DNA from: Linyphia triangularis
Lineage: Eukaryota; Arthropoda; Arachnida; Araneae; Linyphiidae
Length of the DNA: 64,000 nucleotides
Assembly (NCBI GenBank): GCA_963978545.1
Contig: OZ021731.1
Coordinates: 23,022,093 to 23,086,092 of the forward strand
Reading direction: 5' to 3'
Shown here: positions 21,159 through 31,204 of the stretch, piece after piece
How positions within the stretch are numbered: the first letter of the stretch is position 1
How the letters are laid out: every line of letters begins with the position of its first letter
Notes under the pieces: model-generated
What the model saw: only the letters and a program-made list of their open reading frames with translations
What the model was told of the DNA's origin: nothing
The model's database searches: none
Made by a program: the position numbers and the translations under genes

Positions 21159-23396
21159 CTAGGATTGAAAAGCTTTTGTCAGCATAGCATCCGAGAGAGC
21201 AAAGGCAGGAAAGGGACGATGCATCCTATCTTCCAATAGAATTTTGTAAGAGATATTGTCTTTAATTATGGAGGACTCGCCTTGAGCCTTCTTATAGAAG
21301 TTAATGTTCTGTTTTGCAAGGAATTGCTCAACAGTGTCGATTTTTAGGTCTTTATGGATCAAGACATTTCTAATGTAGCGGGTGGCCCCAACCATTTCTC
21401 TAAGGATCTTATTCTGAGCTGTTTGTAGACGTTTAATATCTGTTTTGTTGCCTGTTACCCAAGCTGGTGATGCATACGAGAAGACAGGTCTTATAGTTGT
21501 TTCGTAAAGTCTTTTCTTAAGGTGTAGTCCAAGTTTCGAACGGCGCCCAAGAAGTGGTCTGAGTTTATTCATAGCACCCGCAGCTTTACCTGCTACATTT
21601 TGAATATGTTTCTTCCATGTTAGGTTATCTGAGATTGTAAGTCCAAGGTATTTGGCAGATTTTACTTTAGGAATCTTCTCCCCAATGAGGTAGACATTTG
21701 TATTAGTTACAGTTCTTTTACGTCTGGCCTTAATTTCAAGAATTTGAGATTTGGAAGCGTTGATTGCCACCTTCCACTTGGCGCACCATTCCTCAATTTC
21801 TGGTATTTTGTCATTCAGTTTCTCAAGAGCATGTTCTGGATTAATGGACTTAACTGCATTTGCTGTGTCATCAGCGTAATATGCAATCAATGAGTTGTGA
21901 TCATCTCTGAAAGCAGGGAAGTCGGCGTTGTAAAATATGTAGAGGATAGGGCCTAAAATACTTCCCTGTGGAACGCCCGCCCTTATACATCTTGGATCTG
22001 ACAAAGTGCGGCCAACTCTGACTTCGAATGTTCTGTCATTAAGGTAGGATTTGATTATATGGATAATATCGTGTGGGAATCCCAAATTTATTAGTTTGAA
22101 AAGCAGACCCTTGTGGAAGACCCGGTCAAATGCTTTCGCAACATTCAACATAAGGAGTGCAGTTGACTGTTTGTTGTGTAATGCTTCTCCTGTGAATTCC
22201 AGGATTCTGACAAGTTTTTGGGTCGTTGAGCGGCCAGGCATGAAACCGTGCTGTTCAACAGGGATATGATGTAGATACTGTTTCAGTCTGTTGAGAATAA
22301 CCCTCTCGAATACCTTGGCTAAGCAGGGTAGGAGACTGATCGGTCTGTAACTTGAAGGCATGGTCGGGTTTTTGTTTGGCTTTAGGACGAGTATGACTTC
22401 TGCTTCTTTCCATTTTTGTGGAAAGTACGCGTGGTGGAGAGCCGAGTTGCATATAGTAACGATATTGTTGATAATGCATTCAGGTACGTTCCGAATCATT
22501 CGATTTGTGATGTTATCGCCTCCTGGAGCCTTGTGAATTTTAAGTTTTCTTATAATGATTTTAATTTCTTCAGGGTCTGTCTTGGTGATAGAGCCCTGGA
22601 CTGGTGTTGATGCGGTCCAGTTGTTGACTCTCCTACGGATGATCTCTTCGAAGGTATCGTTTGTAGGTTCTACATTTTCTTGGAATTGCAGTTCCAAGGA
22701 GTCCGCAAATGCAGAGGCTTTATCGGATTCAGTGAAGACTAGTCCAGTTTCAATTTGGAGGGGTCTGTCAATGTTCTTGTCTTTTCTTAGTACTTTGGAC
22801 ATCTGCCAGAGGCTGTTATCCTCCGCAGCTAAGGAGACTACTTTTTCATTCCATCTGGATTCTCTGCTTTCCCTTGTCAGCTCTTTAATTTCTTTGTTCA
22901 GTGCATTAACTAGCGTTTTGAATTTTGGGTCCCAGGTACGCTGCCATTTCTTTCTTATATAGTTCCTATATTTAATGATATTTCGGGTGTTAGTTGGAAG
23001 GAGCAAATAGTTCTGTTTGAAGGGTTTGTAAGTGGTTGCAGCTTCATGAGCTTCCTTCAGTTTTATAGACAGCGAGTCGATGCGTTCATCTAGGTCTGTT
23101 ACAGTGAGAATTTGATTGTTCGAACCCTCTACCATAGCGTCCTGCCTTCAGGTAGTTACTCCCCGTGCCATTGAGGTACAACTTTCACTCCTGGTAGTAG
23201 ACGTTCTGCAGTGGTAGGTGGTAAGAATATTATTGAAAAGTTGCCAATCGGTGTTAGCAACTTGGCGTTCAACACGTTGTGCTTCCCTACCTAAGGTAGC
23301 AAGGACAGGCATGTGGTCTGATGAGAGTTCATTTAAAACTTCAGCACTAATGGGAGTGTTTGTGTTTGTGATAATAATATCCAAGATATCCGGATA
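21159..23396 (-). pseudogene. E3 ORF2 remnant: RT with nonsense and catalytic mutations
   Basis: The frame matches copy-B ORF2 from about residue 190 onward. A TGA replaces the Trp codon equivalent to Trp270 (near 23150), so the 658-codon piece from 23135 starts after the stop. In RT motif A the aspartate of MLDVAKAFD is Asn (MLNVAKAFD), which should abolish metal binding. YADD is retained but the following Ile is Asn (YADDTAN). The copy is inactive on three counts: truncation, nonsense codon and motif A change. Confidence 0.92.
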
Positions 23397-23420
23397 GAGG
23401 TTTTATAAAAGTTAAATCAA

Positions 23421-24330
23421 ATATACATAATAATCACTTTAAATAAAACTGGTGCTTTAAACATTTAATTAAAACACGGTTTAAGGTTCTTATTTTACAT
23501 TTTTAATTTCCTAAATAATTTTCTTTTATTGTAAAATATCAGGCACATATTCCTTTCATTCCATTTTTTTAAGATAGTTAATTGGAAATGATTGGACTAT
23601 TACATAGGGATATTTCTCCTAATCCATAAAACAAAAACTTCTTCTTTCTAACACCAGTCCAGATGCAGCCTACTTCTTGTCGAAATCAATATTTTAAACC
23701 TTAAATTTCAGTTATATTTTAGTTATTTTTTTTTTTTGTTTTTTTATCAACCTAAGCATTTGAAAGAAAAAAAAAACTTTCTATGCAACTGAAATGCATT
23801 CTCAGCATATATAAGGTGTGAAAAAATGTTTACTTTCGTTTGCTGAAATTTTACTGTTTTAAATAATACTATTTTTTACAGTTTTGATGCTTGGAAATTC
23901 TTCACTAAGAAATGTTCTGTGCCAGTGATGTAAGCAATGGATTTATGAAAAACTCTTCTTTTTTTTTAATTTAAACAAGTTACACAAAATTATTCGACAA
24001 ACTGTACTTTCATCGAAAATTTTAAATAATTTAATTTCTACTCCGATTTTTAATTAAATTTTAAATCTACAAACGAAAATTATTTTTTTATTGTCTTAAA
24101 CAAACAATAAATGTTGACATGTCTTAAATTGGTTTTGTTCTATTCCACTTTCTCGGAAAAAGCCTACGTTAGTAGTTTCCTCTTTCTACCACCGCGGCAC
24201 TAATGTCTACTCACTTCGTGAATAGATTTTACTGTAAAAATATTTTCAAATCAATTATGTAACTCAAAAAAATAAATAAAAAAGTTTCTTTGAAATAACA
24301 GTACACCATCATATTAATATATAAATTTAT
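23421..24330 (+). repeat. Dispersed ~900-bp repeat, copy 1 (partner 60455-61322)
   Basis: It begins with an AATAAAACTGGTG block and continues in parallel with 60455-61322 in the same orientation. Shared blocks include TTTTAGTTATTTTT, TCGGAAAAAGCC/CCGAAAAAGCC and CACCGCGGCACTAATGTCT. Only the first ~60 bp recur at 36563-36625, just beyond copy B. No coding capacity. E3 is inserted about 20-40 bp upstream of this segment. Confidence 0.75.
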
Positions 24331-24650
24331 TAACTGTTAATGAACCAGAAAAAACAGCCGCAGAAATTATAAACAGAGATTACCTGATTGTCTCCCCTGA
24401 CACTTCTTAAAATTCCAAAAATATTTATATATGTGAATGATCAGATTAAAATGCAGTTGATAAAAAAAAACTGCGCCTAGACAATTTCCTACCTATCCTA
24501 AATATAAAGTCTCAATAGAAGTTATTCTTCAAAAGTCCTTTATTAAAGTAAATCTTGACACTGACCCAACAGCAAAGAAATAGATAAAGGATTATGAGAA
24601 TGCCGGTAATAAATGATTTGTCCGTAGCTACCATAATGAGTGAAAATGGA

Positions 24651-24652
24651 AT

Positions 24653-24743
<91 letters not shown>
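24651..24743. repeat. (TTTA)n microsatellite
   Basis: Uninterrupted TTTA tetranucleotide tract of about 23 units. Confidence 0.97.
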
Positions 24744-24746
<3 letters not shown>

Positions 24747-25196
24747 GTCAAACAGAAAGACCAATTCCAATTACATGACAGGGCAAGAACACATGGAAAC
24801 AGGGAAACAAACAAAATAGCACAAAAAGATTAAAACATTAATTCAAGGACACATGTCTTTTAAGCGGTTTGACAAAATTCAAAAAGAAAATTTGCATTAC
24901 GTTTGAAAATTTGCCGTCTAAATGAAAAATTTACGGATTTGCAAACTAAATTTGATAAATGTAGGGAGCAATGCGTTTTAGTAAAATTATGCTTTTGGTG
25001 GAGTTTGTTATTCAAGTGGAATTTCTCAATTGAGCGCCATGTTTGTTGGATCTTAGGACCTGCTCACGGGCCTATTTTAACAGGTTGTCGTGGCTTATTT
25101 GGGCAGTCGTGAATTCAAGATGACAGTCATAAATTCCAAATTGAGCAGTCTTAAAAAACACAAAACCAAACAAAATAAAAGAAAATAATTTACCAT

Positions 25197-25680
25197 TCTT
25201 ATTTTGTAACAATAGTGCATGTGGTACTTTCAAATATTTCACAATGAAATCATATTTTCGGAAAATAAATAACAAGGCATAAGCCTAAAATCAAAGCTGA
25301 AAGATCTCGAAATCTCCGCTCCAAGCCAGGTCGAGCCGGTCCTGTCCAAGCTTAAAACTTTATTGTGTAGAAAGATTTGGAGAAAGCACCAAATGTCTTT
25401 TCTCCCTGCCCTTGCGAATAGGGGGTGGATCCGGAATGCTATCTGAGTCATGTGACCAGTGTCAGATGATCAGTTATAACTACAAGCCGAAACCTTGGGA
25501 TATCTTGTCTCATCCACTTCAACAGTCGCGCACGAAAACCTCTTTTCCCTTTTGTCAATAAATCTTCAGTTCGGCTTTTTGCACTCAACACTCCCACTGT
25601 GCATCCTGCCCTCTTCTGGAACTTTCTTGGGAGATGACCACTGTACTTTTAAGGGGTGGGTGACAACATTTGTAAAATGA
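25197..25680 (+). repeat. Dispersed repeat, partners at 40391-40632 and 52345-52555
   Basis: The first half (TCTTATTTTGTAACAATAG, TTTCACAATGAAATCATAT) matches 40391-40632. The second half (CTTTTGTCAA, GAGATGACCACTGTA, GGTGACAAC) matches 52345-52555. All are in the same orientation, so the two other loci hold complementary parts of one repeat. No gene recognised. Confidence 0.75.
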
Positions 25681-26119
25681 AAACAGCAATGAATAATTGA
25701 CAAGAGGGAAGCTGAATTTAGGCACAATGTCTTTTCATTCCGAGGAAGGTGGATGTCAGATTCAAAAAATATTAAATTCATTCTTTCAAAGTATCTAATT
25801 CGTAAATCAATCCCCTATAGTAGATAAAATCAAATTTTAATTTTATTTACAAGTGCTGATAAATTTAATTGTTTTGTGACTTTTACAAACAAGAATTCTT
25901 GAGTAGATGTTAAAAAAGATTGTCCAATGCATCTCGCTCATGTTAATTTTAACAGAACAGGAACCTGTTATTTCATAAACCATTTGAGAAGGGTAGATCA
26001 AATTTTCAGGAGTTATAATCGATATATGAGGCATACCAGGTGATATGGAGGGTGCCTTTCAAAAAGAGACTTTTTTCTATTTTCCTCCATAAGAACTTTT
26101 TAAATACTTTTTTTTATAT

Positions 26120-26290
26120 GAATTTTTAAATTTTTTACTGAAAAATGGAATACAACACAACACCATATTAGAGAATACTTAATTTTAAACAGACGCCATA
26201 ACTTATAAGCAATTCAAAACAACATTCAAAACCATACAGTCTTTGCTCTGAAAAAGCGACATCTAGCGGCCGCCGAGATTCCGGAGCGTC
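26120..26290 (+). repeat. Dispersed repeat segment, partner 59030-59180
   Basis: Shared blocks ATAACACAACA/ATACAACACAACA, ACTTAATTTTAAACA and ACATCTAG-GGC-GAGATTCC lie in the same order and orientation at 59030-59180. In both places a 1126-bp THAP element sits shortly downstream, in opposite orientations. Confidence 0.7.
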
Positions 26291-26313
26291 CAAAGGAAAC
26301 CAACCCATCTAAC

Positions 26314-27439
26314 CACAGCAAAACTTGATTCATAGCTGCTATGACAGTGCGGTAAAGATCAGAGGATTTCAAATACCACCTTAGTTTGACCGTTTACCAC
26401 TAGATGACACTGGTCTAGTAGGACGGTTTTGAATAATTTCTCTTTGAATTCCCATGCTTTAATAGGATGTTGCTACCGTTTTGTAAGGGATTTTTGTAAT
26501 TATTTACTCTTTTAATTCCCAACATATTACAAAATGCCGTTTTTTTTCTGTGTACCTTTATGTAAACCAAATAGCACGGTCGATAAAATATTTTTTCACG
26601 AATTCCCAGCTGATTTAGAACTAAAACGTGTTTCGTTAGATAAACGGATGCTTTTTGAAACTGTTCAAGAAATAATCTCCTCTAAAATCAATTCTTTTCA
26701 TCTAAATTTATTCAGAATTGAAAATATAGGATTAGATAGATTCTATATTATTTCGATTTTCTTGTTTTAATTTATTGAGTAAGATATCTGTATCCTCGTA
26801 CTATATTTTATGATATTCCAAAATTTTCATTAATTAAAATTGATTATATTTATTTTTACTTCCTTTTTTTAATTCATTTAATCGTTAATTTATGAATATT
26901 AGAGCATTTTATAACAGAATTTAACAATTAACTTTTGATTTTATTCTGGAAAAGAAGTGGTAAATTACTAGCATGGCTGAGGTCAATCAGTAATGTCTAC
27001 TTGGTCAATTACTGGCAAAATTGCTTTTGGTAAGAAATTCTGATGATATATTAAATTGTAAAAAGGACTGGAGCATCGTGTTAATTTATTATAGAGCTTT
27101 ATTAATCAATTGATATTTTGGGAAGTTTTTATAGTATTCCGTTAATAATTTTTCAAGAAAAAAAATTAAATGTGTAGAAATTTGCACTAAATGGTCAATT
27201 ACTGGTAGGTTCACCCTAGTATTAACAAACTAATGAATTAAATCCTTTTTCTATTTGCATAATGCTATGTAAATATGCTATGTTTCGTTTTATGATTTGT
27301 TTGTTTTGGTTAATGGTTACGATTTTCGCCACTACCCCGGATTGGCGCTGTCCTAGTAGAAAATTTATCTCGTAGGTTGGTCGTCGCGAAATCAGCCATT
27401 GTCAAAGCCTTATTCCCCCTTAAATGGAGTTTAGCTTTG
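26314..27439 (+). mobile_element. P-like DNA transposon with THAP remnant, copy 1
   Basis: An 1126-bp element flanked by perfect 7-bp target duplications ATCTAAC (26307-26313 and 27440-27446). The left terminus is CACAGCAAAACTTGATTCA. The right terminus, reverse-complemented, is CAAAGCTAAACTCCATTTA. An equal-length copy lies inverted at 59225-60350. THAP domain, 7-bp duplication and terminal inverted repeats together point to the P superfamily. No transposase beyond the THAP fragment is present, so the element is non-autonomous. Confidence 0.82.
26534..26770 (+). pseudogene. THAP-domain fragment of P-like copy 1, 78 aa
   Basis: The frame starts MPFFFCVPLCKPN and continues FHEFPADLELKR. This matches the N-terminal half of a THAP zinc finger (Cys-x3-Cys, then the F-h-x-F-P block). 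The later Trp and Cys-x2-His half is not recognisable and the C-terminus is unrelated, so it cannot fold as a complete THAP. The minus-strand partner at 59897-60136 has the same architecture. Confidence 0.75.
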
Positions 27440-27659
27440 ATCTAACTCGCTTGTGGTATGAGTTTCATTTTCAAGGATGTTTTACAAATATCAAAAGCAC
27501 ATAAAACACACTTATTAAACAAACTCAATTTTACTGAGAGAGCACTGTGTTTTAAATAATACACCTTTTCTTTTGGTAGATGGGGGGGGGGGGGAGAGTA
27601 TTCTTAAGAAGAAAAATTTATAGGAAGTTATTAACCACAATATCCCTTTAACTGAAATT

Positions 27660-27830
27660 TTTTATATCACGTTATTGACACGGACCGCTACTCTGCCAAC
27701 CCCGCAGTCGGGGATGGATAGCCCCCTTGTCGGGCGATTCCTGGCGCCACCACTGCTTCCCTGCCCTCTTCCTCGGCTACTGAACCAGTCGTCACTTCCT
27801 AGGGCCATTTAGCGACTTGGGAAATGCATT
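27660..27830. other. GC-rich island, identity unknown
   Basis: Unusually GC-rich for the window, with small hairpins (CCCCGCAGTCGGGG). No open frame or RNA family is recognised. It may be the end of a non-LTR or SINE-type repeat. Confidence 0.35.
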
Positions 27831-28233
27831 GAGAAAAATTCCTTATTTATTGCATTTTTTTTTTTTTTTTTTGTAGAGTATAATTTTGTAAATACTCTAT
27901 TGACATGCTTGTGTATATTTTTACATGTTTGAATGTATTGTATATACCGTCAATGGGGAAGTTGCATGATTTTCAAACTCTTTTGAAAACAATATTTCCT
28001 TTTAAAATAAGCATAATGGTACCATTTACAGTTTGATAAAATTCAATTTATATTATTTAAATTAACTTTTGAATGACCCTGACATCACTTCCTTTAAGAA
28101 CACCGTCTTTGCACTATGACGTCACGATACATGACCTAGGTTCTTCAGGTTCTTCGATTCCTGCAAAACCAAAGCGGTTGTGATTTTCTCTTTTTTTCTT
28201 TTAAAGTTATTGAACTGAAATGTTATATTTACA

Positions 28234-28430
28234 ATGTCAAAAGTGCCGTATAAGTATTGTATTGTTCCTTGCTGCAAAAATACCACCGTTTATGCTGCGG
28301 ATAAAGTATTTTTTTAGTGAACCTAAGGATCCTTAAACAATGGTGCACTGCAATGAAGCTAGACAAAACCAAAAACACAAAATTGTTTTATGAAATTTCT
28401 CTACTGCTGTGAACGTTATTTTTCAGTAAA
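28234..28430 (+). pseudogene. Second, divergent THAP-domain fragment
   Basis: From an ATG at 28234 the frame reads MSKVPYKYCIVPCCKNTT and then KVFF. After a frameshift it continues as LKQWCTAMKLDKTK, and after another as FLYCCERYF. These are the successive THAP blocks: Cys-x3-Cys, the conserved Trp, and the Cys-x2-(His) region, here with Tyr in place of His. Frameshifts and stops make it non-functional. It differs from the 26.5-kb THAP type. Its transposon termini were not found. Confidence 0.7.
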
Positions 28431-28753
28431 TTGAGATTATTTTTGTTTGATTTGATTTAAAATATACACGAACCAATTTGTTTTCGTTAGGATACCTTTT
28501 CTTTACCATTTCAGATCAATAACTTGCCTCATTTTATATTTCAATAGATAGTTAAGAATTCGAAGTTTTGTAATAATATTTTCCCTTTAATTAACAAACG
28601 AATTATGCGAGATATTTCAGTTGGGTATTTTAAGAGTATTTATTAATATTATTGATCTTTTCTTTCTTTGAAGATTAAAACACAGTTGTTTGCGATTTTC
28701 AAATCGTGATAATATATCCTAAGGGATTATCGCCATAACTTTCACGCCCTGCA

Positions 28754-28792
<39 letters not shown>

Positions 28793-30420
28793 GGGGATAT
28801 ATTGTCTGCACAATATGTTTAAACAGAGGCAGTTTAAAATTTAGTCCTTTTCTGTGAAAATAACTTATACAAACGTATTGAATCTTAGGTACTACTACAC
28901 TGTGGTAGTTGGAAAATTACATTTGAGTCTTGATGTCTTTAGAAAAAGTGGGTTATTTTAAATACTTTCAAAATAAAACTATGAAAAAGAAAAGATGTAT
29001 TTAAGTTTTATTTAGAAATTTAGTAGGTTCGCTGAAGTGAATCCTTATTTCATTTTCAATTGAAATCAAAGTTCTAAAAAAATTACAAATTAAGTTATGG
29101 CCGGTGCAATCAGACTCTAATTAAGTAACTACATTTTAATTGATTAAATATCAAATGGAAATTTTTTGAAAATATATATTTTTTAACACTTGTTTAAGTG
29201 TGAAAAAAAAAATGCGAGTCTAGTTCAAAAATTAAAGAAAAAACGTATACAACTCTGTAACCTTAAGACCAACAAAATTATATTAGAACTCAGAAAAACA
29301 TATGAATGATAACAAATATTTAAAGAAAATTCTATAATTTAAAAATCACTAATCTTTGAATTTTAACTCCTCTTATTTCTGTACCCACAAAGGTAGGATT
29401 TCTTGCCGAAAATGATATCATAGTGATAGAATCTACTCTTAGAGGGTTATCCGATTGTACTTTTTTAAATCCTTGATCTAACAGCATGATAAATTTGTAG
29501 GGACAATTAAAAAAAAATAAAGATCAAATTTAAAAGATTTGTAATGAATATTTTAAATATTAACGTGTGGAGTTATAGATTATCCAAGCAATCGCTTCAT
29601 TCAATGCACTGCACACGAGGTGAAGTTAGCTCGGAGTGCGGAGCCTTCGTGCATCCTGACGTCACCGGTCAACAGGGCTGTTTTCGGTCACATGATGTTG
29701 TTGACGTTTTCGCTCGTATTTAATTGCATTTTTCAAATTTAATGTAACGTTTTTTGAACATTTTGATTGAATATTCAGAAACTGCATCAATTTTTCTCTT
29801 GGAAAAATATAATTTTAAGGCATTTTGGGTATAGGTGCAACTTTCCCATTCGCGATAAGTCGAAGTCTCATATGTCGAATATTCGTTTATCTCGGAGTTT
29901 TCATTACGTCCCAAGACAATTTCATGTCAAATTTTCAACACCACAAAACCCAATAAAAAAACATCGATTTTTATTTTTTCCTCTTTACATCACATTTTAC
30001 AATTTAACTTGTTACGGGAAAAACTCGTTTGAATTAACGCTTACAGAAAGTAAACGGGGTTTTGCCTGTACATTCCATTCCATATTTAAAGTGTGAGTCA
30101 ATGGTGTTCGTTTTCGTTGGCTTTGAATAAAGTTAAAACGTAAGTTTTTTCATTTGATTTCTTATTTAATCATTTGCATAATTTTAATTTTTAAGACAAA
30201 TTATTTGTATTGAATATATATATTGTAATAAAATTAAGCAACTAAAATAATTACGTGTTTATTATTTATAAATGTTAGTAAAATTTTGTCTATTAATTAG
30301 TCACATTTGTGTAATCTAACAAAAAGATTAAATATAAAACATTGATAACATGATTATAGAAAGTAAAGTTATATGTGATTAATCTTAAAAAATAGTTCTT
30401 AATATATTTTTAAATTCAAG
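28431..30420. other. AT-rich region without a supported gene
   Basis: Contains a long A-run followed by a G-run (about 28758-28797) and a moderately CpG-containing patch near 29600-29715. Open frames at 29720-29914 (minus) and 29767-30096 (plus) overlap and have no recognisable domain. No gene is called. Confidence 0.4.
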
Positions 30421-30427
30421 ACCTGTT

Positions 30428-30472
30428 GCTGACCGGCCGCCAGATAATCTGAAAACAACCAACCAACCTAAA
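30428..30472 (+). repeat. SINE 3'-tail fragment
   Basis: GCCAGATAATCTGAAAACAA followed by CCAACCAACC matches the 3' tail of the SINE at 6517-6697. The tRNA-like head is missing, so this is a 5'-truncated copy. Confidence 0.7.
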
Positions 30473-30807
30473 AAATAAAGTTGTTGACAAATTATACGTG
30501 CAAAACATAAAGGAAACTGTAAAATTAATTTTCTACCACATATACAATAGAATTGACGAACAACTTTTTTGAATACAAAAACAATTAAGAAATGCATTGG
30601 TAGCATAAACTCAAAACGCGCCATCAAGCGGTGAGTGAAGAAGATAGCTTGGCTTTTAAGTACGGTTTACAGCGTACCGATCAAAGACACTTTGGTCCGT
30701 GGTAATGCCAGCCATCTGACTAACTTCAAGCAAAAGGTTCATTTACAACTTGCACGCATGGTAAGTCATGCCAGCAACTTTATGGAATTATAACGTTTTG
30801 CTGTGAT

Positions 30808-30820
30808 AATTAAATGTATA
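30808..30820. other. 13-bp target-site duplication, left of copy B
   Basis: AATTAAATGTATA, repeated exactly at 36536-36548. It delimits the full-length element. Confidence 0.92.
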
Positions 30821-30854
30821 CTTGAACTTGAATATTAGGTTTGGCAAGGTGTTC

Positions 30855-30867
30855 GTCGCGAAGCGAC
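30855..30867 (-). promoter_or_regulatory. 3'-UTR stem-loop of copy B
   Basis: GTCGCGAAGCGAC, identical to E3 and lying ~35 nt from the 3' end. A perfect 5-bp stem with a GAA loop (UUC in RNA). Confidence 0.6.
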
Positions 30868-31204
30868 TGTATACCTCTACATCTGATGGTTGCCGAGTGG
30901 CATTATCTAATTTGTATAATCGGGGTTAACATAGAAAAGAAGTGAGAAAAAACATAAAACAGGACAGAACGGGGACAGAACAGGACATCAACTTTGTCAG
31001 AGTGACAATCTAGAAAAAAGTCTAATACTTGATTAAATATGGAAAGCAAAAATAGGGATATGAATCCCTAAAATAAGTACATACACTCCCTCACTACATT
31101 CCGTCTCCAGGCTACTACTCGTACCAGAACGATACAACTTTCACAGAAGGTACTAGACGGTTTGTAGTAAGTTTGTATAATAAGAACCTGAGGTGTGCGT
31201 GCAC

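Larger units (their letters stand above)
20771..23404 (-). mobile_element. E3: 5'-truncated family-2 Jockey element
   Basis: Nearly identical to the left ~2.6 kb of copy B (30821-33450). It includes the 3' UTR with the hairpin at 20809-20821 and most of ORF2. Homology to copy B stops at about 23397, inside the endonuclease, where copy B reads GGATAGCGG and E3 reads GGATAGAGG and then unrelated sequence. No ORF1 is present. Confidence 0.9.

Noticed and set aside
19100..23404. E2 plus E3 as one element with E2 as its ORF1
   Set aside because: A complete 3' end of family 2 and a TGACAAAAGTA copy lie between them, and E2 has its own 3' UTR; copy B shows family 2 has a different ORF1.
15391..23416. 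Telomeric retrotransposon array
   Set aside because: Head-to-tail order is suggestive, but target duplications and ordinary repeats on both sides fit internal chromosomal insertion; no telomere repeat was seen.
27660..27830. GC-rich patch as an RNA gene
   Set aside because: Small hairpins only; no known RNA family recognised.
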